A stretch of 64,000 nt of DNA from Mercurialis annua (Eukaryota; Streptophyta; Magnoliopsida; Malpighiales; Euphorbiaceae): NCBI RefSeq assembly GCF_937616625.2, contig NC_065570.1, forward strand, positions 45,003,665 through 45,067,664. Direction: 5' to 3'. Shown here in pieces: positions 56,610-64,000 of this stretch. Numbering within the stretch: position 1 is the stretch's first letter; every line of letters begins with the position of its first letter. A program made the position numbers and the translations under genes. The notes under the pieces were generated by a model. The model did no database searches. It saw nothing but the letters and a program-made list of their open reading frames with translations, and was not told the DNA's origin.

Positions 56610-59600
56610 CTACTCTTCGTCGGCTCCAAATAACCGACGGTCTACGCCCTCCCAACAGCTCGGAACATACTTTTTCAGGAACTGACCGTTGATCGCCCTA
56701 TCGTGTTCTTCCCCATCAATATCTGCCAACAAGTAAGCACCGCCTGTTAACTTGTTGACCACGATAAAGGGGCCTTCCCAGTTCGGGCTCCATTTGCCAA
56801 ACCGAGTGTCTTTGTGGCCGATAGGCAAGACTGCTTTCCATACTATATCGCCCACGGAAAAAGCTTTCCGTTTTACCCGTTTGTTGTAAGCTCTCTCGAC
56901 CCTTCTTTTCTGGGCTTCTAAGTGGTCTAACGCCGTCAAACGTTCTTCGTCAAGGTCCAGAGAATCTATCACCATCTTGTCAAAGTAATCTTCTTTGGAC
57001 AATTCGCTTTGGTATCTGCGGCGAGTAGACATGACGGTCAGCTCCATTGGCAACATCGCATCGTAACCATAGACCAGTCTAAAAGGCGAGGTCCCAGTAG
57101 CCGACTTCTGACTGGTTCTATTCGCCCAAACAGCTTCTGATAAAAACACATGCCATTGCCTTGGGTTTTCTTCAATCATCTTTTGAACTATGAGCTTGAT
57201 GGCTTTGTTCGTGGCTTCGGCCTGTCCGTTGGCCTGGGCGTAGTACGGTGTTGAGTGCAACATCTTTATCTTCATTTGGGAGGCCCACCAACTTATATCG
57301 CTTCCTGTGAACATCGTCCCTTGATCTGTGGTTATGGACTCGGGCAAGCCGTGTCGGTGGACGATGTATTCTTTGAAGAACTTGATCACCGCTTCTTGTG
57401 TCGGCGACTTCAAAGGTTTAGCTTCGACCCACTTGGTGAAGTAGCAAGTGGCGACAATCACAAAAGTATGACCATCAGACGAGCCGGGGTATACTTTCCC
57501 TATCAGGTCGACCGCCCATCCTCTGAATGGCCAAGGCTTGATAATGGAGTGCAGGTCTTCGGCCGGGACGTGTTGTATTGGGCCGAATTTCTGACAGGCT
57601 TCGCAACCTTTGGCATATCTTATGCAGTCTTGTTCCATTTTCGGCCAATAAAAGCCGTATTTATGGATGAGCCACCTCATTCTGGGACCCGCCTGGTGGG
57701 CGCCTGCTATCCCTTCGTGTACCTCGGCCATAGCAAGCATCGCCTCTTTTGGACCGATGCATCTGAAGAGTAGCCCTTCAAAGCCCTTCTTATATAATTC
57801 GCCGGCTAAGACCACGTAATTAAGGGCTAAAGTCCTCAACCTCCTATTCGTGGCGTCTGGTTTTTCGAACCACTTCAGGAGCTCGTCCCTCCAATCTTGG
57901 GTGACGTCCAGCTGGTAAACCGAGAACTGTCTTTCGTCGATCGTGATGCCCCCGGTGTGGAGATTCGGTGTTTCCCTCTCTATGGCGTCGAATTCTCGGT
58001 TTACCTTGTAACCACTCCCGTGCTGAGCTAGGTCGTTTGCAACGCCGTTATCGGCCCTCTCCGTGTATTCTATTCTCGTATCTTGGAAGCCTTCGATCAG
58101 GTGTTTCGCCTTGTTGCAATACCTCACCAACAGCTCGGACTCGCATTTAAATTCTCCTGTCACTTGTTTAATGACTAGCAAAGAATCTCCTTTTACACTG
58201 ATCGCCCTCGCCCTCGCCCCTAGCTCGGCTAAAATCTCAAAACCGAATATGAGGGCCTCATATTCTGCTTGATTGTTGGTGCATTCGAACTGGAGTCTGA
58301 ATGATAGCTGGTAGGATGCCCCCAAGGGTGTGACGATGTGTACTCCCGCGCCTGCCCCCTGGCTTGTCCTGGATCCGTCGAACCACATCTTCCACACGTC
58401 GATGTCGAAGAACGTGATGTCTACTCGATCAGGTGTCTCTTCCTTGAGGGTAATACCAGGGTGATCGGCCAAGAAGTCTGCCAACACTTGTCCTTTTACT
58501 GCCCTTTGAGGAACGTACACCAATGTGAATTCGGACATTGCAATCGCCCATTTTCCAATCCGATTCCTCAGGTATGGCTTCGATAAGATATACTTAATGA
58601 TGTCGGTCTGGGATAATACATACACTACGACCGGCAACATATAGTATCGCAGCTTGCAGCATGTGAAGTACAGGCATAGACACATTTTTTCTATGTCGGT
58701 ATAGCGAATCTCTGTGTCCGTCAATCCTCGGCTTAAGTAGTAGACTGCTCTCTCGACCCCATCGTCCTCTTGGGCGAGCATACATCCTAGAGACTCGTGT
58801 GCAGCCGATAGGTATAGCAACAACGGCTTGTTCGGCTTTGGAGGGGTCATAACCGGAGATTTTGCCAAGTAACCTTTCAAATCGTCGAAAACCCGCTGTT
58901 GCTCGCCCGTCCATATCCACTCGTCGGTCTCTTTTCCTCTTAGCAAAACACTCCAGCTGCGAAGTCGGCCCGCTGTGTTTGCTATGAATCTTCTCAGGAA
59001 ATTGATTTGACCGATGAGCCTCTGGAGCTGCTTCTTGGTTTTGGGTGGTTCAGCATTGATAATCGCCTTAGCTTTGTTCTTGTCTATTTCTACTCCCCGC
59101 TGGTGAACCAAGAAACCCAAGAAGTTTCCAGCCGAAACGCCGAACGCGCATTTCAGAGGATTCATTATTAACCCATTACGTCGTATACGCTAAAAACCTT
59201 TCCGGAGGTCGGCCAAATGAACTTCGCCGGTATTTGACTTAATTACGACATCGTCGATGTAGACCTCAAGGCATTCAAGGCCTCTGAACATCTTGTTCAT
59301 CGCCCTCTGATATGTTGCCCCCGCGTTTTTTAAGCCAAAAGGCATCACGACCCATTCGTAGGCTCCGATCGGCCCTGGGCATCTAAAAGCCGTTTTGGAG
59401 ATATCTTCTTTGCTGATTGGAACTTGGTTGTACCCGGAGTGTGCATCGAGGAAACTGAGTATCGTGTGTCCTGCTGCCCTGTCTATCAGCATATCGGCTA
59501 CAGGCATCGGGTATTCGTCCTTAGGTGTAGCCAGGTTGAGGTTCCGAAAGTCTACGCATACTCGTAGCTTCCCGTTTTTCTTCATCACTGGCACGATGTT

Positions 59601-60101
59601 AGAGAGCCATTCGGTGTATTGGGCTTCCCGGATGAACTTGGCATCTTCCAGCCGCTTAATCTCATCTTGTATGAGGGTATCCACTTCCCTGGACATTCGC
59701 CGGGGAGGTTGCCGAAATGGCCGAAACCCACTCTTTAATGGAAGCTTATGTTCGGCAATATCAGGATCAAGGCCCGGCATTTCCTCGTACGACCAGGCAA
59801 AGCAGTCACGGAACTCAATGAGTAGGTCGATCAGTTGCTCTCTGAATCCCTCGTCCAGTCCTGCGTTGATATATATAGGCTTAGGTGATTCATCTGTCCC
59901 CAGATTGATTTCGAGGAGGTCGTCCTGTACTTGGGCGGGATCGTCTTCTAACTTCCCGGTTGCCAATCGTATATCCCCGATCCGCAGCGATCCTGTTGGG
60001 TCTTGCTCCTGGTCCTCATAGATGCATTCGGCCGATGTAACATCATACAGCGAGGTTAACTGTCTAATTTTCTCCCTCAATTCTTTATGCCGTGCTATCA
60101 T
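56610..60101 (-). pseudogene. Tat-type pol: RT, two RNase H domains, integrase
   Basis: The frame starts at ATG 60101 and includes the RT fingers and palm (VCVDFRNLNLATPKDEYPMP, FLDAHSGYNQ) and YIDD (59250-59261), then hits an in-frame TAG at 59190-59192. The same phase continues from 59189 to 56610. It holds the RT end (MNPLKCAFG), a Ty3 RNase H (RAVYYLSRGLTDTE, RIGKWAI), a second archaeal-type RNase H (WFDGS, NNQAEYEAL), an HHCC zinc region (about 57580-57700) and integrase core (AVDLIGK, TTDQGTMFTG, QAEATNKA). Together these would copy the RNA and integrate the DNA. The single TAG lies just after the RT active site, so the rest would not be made from this copy. It overlaps the protease stop by ATGA. 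Confidence 0.93.
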
Positions 60102-61690
60102 TTTGAATCTTTGAGGATGGTGGATCGGCCTTTGCCCCCGAGGGTCACTGATACCGGCCGATCCGAGTTAACAAGCAAGCGCGGGACGCTCGTCTCTCCT
60201 TTCGAACTAAGGGATTGTATGTTGCGCACCTCTTCATCGTATAAACGTGCTTCGAGTACGTTATGGTCCTCGCCGAAGGGGTTGGGGTCACCCTGCACAA
60301 CTTCGGCCTCCCCGTCATCTCGCCATATGAAGAGCATTTGATGCATAGTCGAGGGTATACACATGTTGGAGTGTATCCAATCGCGGCCGAGCAAAATATT
60401 GTAGTTGCTCCGGGCGTTGACCACGAAAAACCCTTCTTCGGTTTCTACTCGCCCTACCTTAATTCTGAGGGTAATGTACCCCTCGGCCGGCGTCTCGCCC
60501 CCTGCGAAGTCAGTCATGTAAACGTCGGTCGGGTCAAGCTGATCCCGCGTTATGCCCAGTTTTTTGAGCATTTTCGCCGGTAGTATGTTGACGCCAGCCC
60601 CGTTGTCGATGAGGACTCTGTTGATCGACACCCCGTTCAGATCGGCCTTGATGTATAGTGGCCGTATGTGCCTTGTCATCCTTGTTGGAGGTTTGCTAAG
60701 GGATACTACCGCGGTATCATCGGCGCTATCTCCTTCTGGTACGATTACATCGCCTTCCAACGTTGCCTTCTGCCCTGGTTTACTTCTGTATGAATTGGGG
60801 AGCGTGACCACTCTTACTCCGTATTCGTCCCTTACCACCGGGACCCATGCTTTCAACACGCCCTCCTTGTGCGAGACGACGACCTCGCGTTCTTTGGGCA
60901 ATCTTGCTTTAAGTTGGCCACCGTGGTGCGATACGAGTACGTCCTTGTAGGACGATCGTTTGCTGGAACCTTCATCATCCTTGTGAACCACTGCCGTTAC
61001 GGGCACAGCGGCCGAGTGTTTTTCGCTCTTCGGTATCCATACCTTCCTTACCTTGGCATTTCGCCTATCAGGTGATTTGGCGTTCGTATCGGCCTGGTTC
61101 CTTGCCCCCAGTCTCTCGGTTATTGGCCTATTTCCGTGCTGCTCTCTGGGACCCGATTCTGCCCCGTGATTCGCCCGCGACTCTTGTCGCAGCCTTTGCA
61201 TTCGCCTTTTCTGGGTTTTCGTCATACGAGGGGTCTCCTCCGTTGGCCGAAATATCCTCTTGAATACATTAGTGGCAGGCCTCCGCTGTGGCTCATGCCT
61301 CTGCCACTGTTCTGTGGGCGATCTTGGCTTAAAGGTCTTGGGATGCTTCCTCGTGTTCTCGCCTCCTTTGACCTTAAAACACGTACTGCATGAGGGGCAA
61401 GTCATATCTGCAGTGGGCGAGCTGTACCGCTTCCTTTTCTGTTGCTGAGGTCGCCCTTTTTCTCCTCGCCACTTTGAACCGTCGGTCTCGACTCTCGGCT
61501 TGGGCCTTCTAGGGTTCCACTTGCTTTGTATCTGCCCTTGCTCTAGGTAGCTATCAAAGTGAGGCCGAACGGTGTTAATGGACACGTATTTTACATCGGC
61601 CTCTTTCTTCGTTGGGAAGAGAAGTTTTCCTTCGTTAATTGCCTTCTGGATCACGTTTCTGAAATTTACGCAATTGTTCGTACTGTGCCT
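60098..61690 (-). CDS. Tat-type gag C-terminus and aspartic protease
   Basis: Frame between the TAG at 61691-61693 and the TGA at 60098-60100. The first part is the conserved gag tail (NCVNFRNVIQKAINEGKLLF), then a long basic linker with a CPSCSTC motif. The protease follows with VLIDNGAGVNILP (Asn where the family usually has Thr or Ser after Asp) and LLGRDWIHSN. It would process the gag-pol polyprotein. Because of the upstream nonsense codon it has no normal initiation in this copy. Confidence 0.8.
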   Translation of the reverse strand, partial: RHSTNNCVNFRNVIQKAINEGKLLFPTKKEADVKYVSINTVRPHFDSYLEQGQIQSKWNPRRPKPRVETDGSKWRGEKGRPQQQKRKRYSSPTADMTCPSCSTCFKVKGGENTRKHPKTFKPRSPTEQWQRHEPQRRPATNVFKRIFRPTEETPRMTKTQKRRMQRLRQESRANHGAESGPREQHGNRPITERLGARNQADTNAKSPDRRNAKVRKVWIPKSEKHSAAVPVTAVVHKDDEGSSKRSSYKDVLVSHHGGQLKARLPKEREVVVSHKEGVLKAWVPVVRDEYGVRVVTLPNSYRSKPGQKATLEGDVIVPEGDSADDTAVVSLSKPPTRMTRHIRPLYIKADLNGVSINRVLIDNGAGVNILPAKMLKKLGITRDQLDPTDVYMTDFAGGETPAEGYITLRIKVGRVETEEGFFVVNARSNYNILLGRDWIHSNMCIPSTMHQMLFIWRDDGEAEVVQGDPNPFGEDHNVLEARLYDEEVRNIQSLSSKGETSVPRLLVNSDRPVSVTLGGKGRSTILKDSK

Positions 61691-62874
61691 CTAGGAATTG
61701 TGGTACTTGCAGTAATCTTTACCGACCAGCTCCTCCGTCGGTGGAATTGTGTGACCTTCGCTTAGGGCGATTTGTCCATCCTTCAATAAGGCATCGAATA
61801 TGTCGTCCGCTTTGGTCAGGTCGAACGAATACTCCTTTTGTACTACCGCAGTTTTATTTCTCTTAACAAAGCCAGGCTTTCGCAAGGCCGAACACTCCAG
61901 GGGTTTCGTTCCCAAAAATTCGGCCATGTTGACTTCATCCTCGGAACCACTATCCTCGCTATCGGACACCACGGCCACGTCAAGCTGGTCTTTGTAATAG
62001 GTCCCTTTAGATATAACTTGTCGATCCAGTCCGGATACGGTTTCATGTACGATGGGCGAGGCATAGGTCGCAGATCCACCCCGAGCCTTTCTAGCATGTC
62101 CACGAGTTGCCCTTGATTGTATATACTTGGATCGCCTCCCTCGGAGTACGATCGTTCGCCCGTGTTGGGCTCCTGGGTGTTGGCTCCAGTAGCTCCCCCT
62201 TGTGGTCTAGCCTCGCCTTGTGGGTTGGACGAGCTTGCTCCCGGGTGATCGGCCCTTCCTGAGAACTCGGCCTCGTTCCTCGTTAAAAGCTTAACGGAAC
62301 CATATGTGTACCCCATCTTGCTGGGTTGTTGTTCGGCCGAACCACCTGGTTGACCAAAACGGCTCGGTGTTTGGTTCTGTTCGGCCCTCTTGTACCCCTG
62401 ATCGGCCGCAGATTGCCCAGAAAATAATCGCCCTAGGTTTTCCATTGCCTTGTTGAGGCCGTCTAAGTTCCCTTGGATCTGCCTCTGGACCGACGTTTGG
62501 TCGGCCATGATGTTCCTCATTACTTCGGACATCTGATGCATAGCACCGTCGAACATTTGCTTGTTCTCCTGCGCTATCTCGCCCCTCATGGCCGAGAAGT
62601 CGGCCTGTGATAAAGAAGGGCGAGAGGGAGGAAGCTGGCGCGAGTAGTCTATCATGTCATCGGTCACGTCGTCGACCTTGTCCTTAGGTAGGTTTCCCTC
62701 GGTATCCGTTGTATTCGGCACCTTGCTTGATTGGTTCACCTGTTTGTCCTTGGCCATGGTTTCTGATCTATCCGAATCTGATTCGTCTACTATGTCACCT
62801 TCCTTCCGTTGTTGTCGGCGTATGGACCGAGCGTGCCTGGAATCGTCCTTAAAGTCCGTTTTTGTGCTAACCAT
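61691..62874 (-). pseudogene. Tat-type gag with internal deletion and nonsense codon
   Basis: ATG 62874 opens an N-terminal gag frame (MVSTKTDFKDDSRHARSI) that reaches PYPDWIDKLY near 62010. There the frame joins out of phase to KGTYYKDQLDVAVV, which in relatives lies after the gag core. The roughly 200-residue retrotransposon-gag core is missing. The second frame then ends at TAG 61691, where related elements have Trp (KYHNS*RHSTNNC, TGG to TAG). Particle assembly from this copy should be impossible. Confidence 0.8.
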
Positions 62875-62880
62875 AAACTG

Positions 62881-62899
62881 GTCCCCAGTGGAGTCGCCA
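62881..62899 (-). promoter_or_regulatory. Primer binding site
   Basis: The minus strand reads TGGCGACTCCACTGGGGAC five bases after the LTR. This is a TGG-starting site complementary to a tRNA 3' end. From memory it is the tRNA-Arg-type site of Tat/Ogre elements; I could not verify that. Confidence 0.75.
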
Positions 62900-62904
62900 A
62901 AAGA

Positions 62905-63180
62905 TGTTCGCCTGGAAATATTCCGGACTCGAATCTTTGAATTTATAATCGGGATCGGTTTGAGGTTTGATACTTTAACGAACCTATGCAGATATTCACA
63001 GGGCTTGTTTGGTTAAAAACACTTAACCACGTGATCTAAAAAGTAATAATCTGGGAGTCACGGACTCAGGCGAGATTAATACTGAAAACTACTCCTAAAT
63101 TAAAACAATCCGGAGATTGCGGGATAAAAAGCACTGGGCTTGGTTTTTGATTGATTGATTTGTTGATACAAAAATAATAA
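62905..63180 (-). repeat. 5' LTR of the Tat-type element (truncated in window)
   Basis: 276 bp identical to 52065-52340 except one base. After CAAAAATAATAA the sequence switches abruptly to GGGCTAATTACCCAATATAC. The missing 202 bp, which include the U3 side, are absent here or displaced beyond 64000. Confidence 0.9.
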
Positions 63181-64000
63181 GGGCTAATTACCCAATATAC
63201 CTAAATTTGGGCAAAGTTTACTTTTATACTGACCAAACTTATTGTTTACTTTTCACACCATCCAAAATAAGAATTATAACCTAATTGCTTTGAATTATAA
63301 CTTTCTTACCGTTTTTTCTTTTTCCCTTTGATTTTGACGGTTTCTTCTTCTTCTTCTCCGTGATTCTCGTTCTGCTCCTCCACGATCTCTGCGATCAAAG
63401 TTCTGGTGCTCCACGTTCTTACTCGCTTTCTTCCATTATCACATTCGTTTAAGTTTTCATCTTCATTATCTCATACATTTCAGTTATCTTCTTCATTATC
63501 TTCGCCATTCCGCCTCCGCCGTTCCGTTTTTGCTGTTCCATCTCCGTCGTTTCGCCTCCGTCGTTCCACCTTTGTCGCCGCGCCATCTTTCTTTTCTCTT
63601 TTTGATTTTAGATCTAAAATTTTTTGTTCTTTATGTTTTCATTTTCAGATCTGTAATTTGTTTATCTTTTACTGTTTATTCACCATTAAACATGTATAAA
63701 GAGTATTTTTTAAGAATTTCATACTTATTTCATGATATGTAGAATAATTTTGTGATTTTATGTAATAAAATTCTGTTAACTCTGCATTTTTTTGTGTTTT
63801 GTTGTATTTCTGCGTTTTTTTTTATTCTGCAGAAGGATTTGTAGATGATGATTGATTGCTGAATTACTGTAATGTTACAGTGTTGTTGATTTTATGTTGA
63901 CTTTATGTTGATATCAACTAATTTTTTTTATTTTAACATTGACAAACAAAATAATATTGTCTATGAAATAAATGCCTCCTGTAAGTTTGCGGAATAGATG
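63181..64000. mobile_element. Start of another inserted sequence, possibly Mutator-like
   Basis: It begins GGGCTAATTACCCAATATAC inside the LTR of the Tat element. GGG-starting, AT-rich ends like this are common in plant Mutator-type elements (compare the MITE at 49629). A TCT/CTC-rich leader-like stretch (63340-63600) and T-rich DNA follow. The other end lies outside the window, so neither TIR nor TSD can be checked. A deletion junction is the alternative. Confidence 0.35.

Larger units (their letters stand above)
52065..63180 (-). mobile_element. Ty3 LTR retrotransposon, Tat type, with antisense PMD gene
   Basis: The left LTR is 52065-52542 (TGTTCGCC...GTGTAAACA). The right LTR starts at 62905 and is cut at 63180. 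Minus-strand order from the right: LTR, primer site, gag (deleted core), protease, RT, RNase H, a second RNase H, integrase. A spliced plant-mobile-domain gene then lies on the plus strand next to the polypurine tract and left LTR. A doubled RNase H and an antisense extra gene near the 3' LTR are known features of the Tat lineage. The comparable 276 bp of the two LTRs differ only at 52125/62965 (T/G), so insertion is recent, yet several coding lesions exist. The right TSD cannot be checked; the left flank is GATGT. Confidence 0.92.

Noticed and set aside
57255..57773. Plus-strand 172-codon frame
   Set aside because: Antisense shadow of the integrase region of pol.
59395..60021. Plus-strand 208-codon frame
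   Set aside because: It is the complement of the RT coding frame. Residue content follows the antisense of conserved RT motifs and no domain is seen.

Overview
The window is eudicot-like nuclear plant DNA. It is AT-rich and intron-rich, holds two recognisable housekeeping genes, and is otherwise built mostly of nested transposable elements. There are no bacterial or organellar signatures, no CRISPR array and no convincing tRNA or rRNA gene. The species cannot be named from the sequence alone.

Genes. (1) Minus strand, 3794-10971: a complete SPT5 transcription elongation factor gene. Its 22 coding exons splice in frame to 1032 codons and include one GC-AG intron. (2) Plus strand, 43785-47715: cytosolic leucyl-tRNA synthetase. 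The reading frame is about 1.09 kb of codons and is complete in its catalytic and editing motifs, but the only suitable ATG is followed three codons later by an in-frame TAG. (3) Plus strand, 50859-51497: a broken fragment of an aminopeptidase P1 gene.

Mobile layer, left to right. 716-1389 and 1868-2385 are hAT-type MITEs and 2959-3260 is a Stowaway MITE. 12174-14888 is a cluster of nested or abutting inverted-repeat MITEs. 15949-25257 is a non-autonomous Ty3-type LTR element on the minus strand, with 2.4-kb LTRs, TSD GTCCA, an iMet-type primer site, and only gag-like coding (TR-GAG type). 26212-32574 is a hAT-like element filled by two Mutator-like elements; one of these carries a 1.35-kb inverted array. 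34370-40203 is a small CACTA element interrupted by a 4.8-kb hAT element (35068-39898) whose transposase is dead. 40391-40617 and 49629-49992 are further MITEs. 52065 to at least 63180 is a Ty3 element of the Tat type on the minus strand.

The Tat-type element has protease, RT, two RNase H domains and integrase on the minus strand. A spliced plant-mobile-domain gene lies on the opposite strand, convergent with pol. Its LTRs differ at one of 276 comparable positions, yet gag carries a large internal deletion and pol carries nonsense codons. This suggests that an already defective copy was mobilised in trans. Its right LTR is cut at 63180 by the end of another sequence that runs out of the window.
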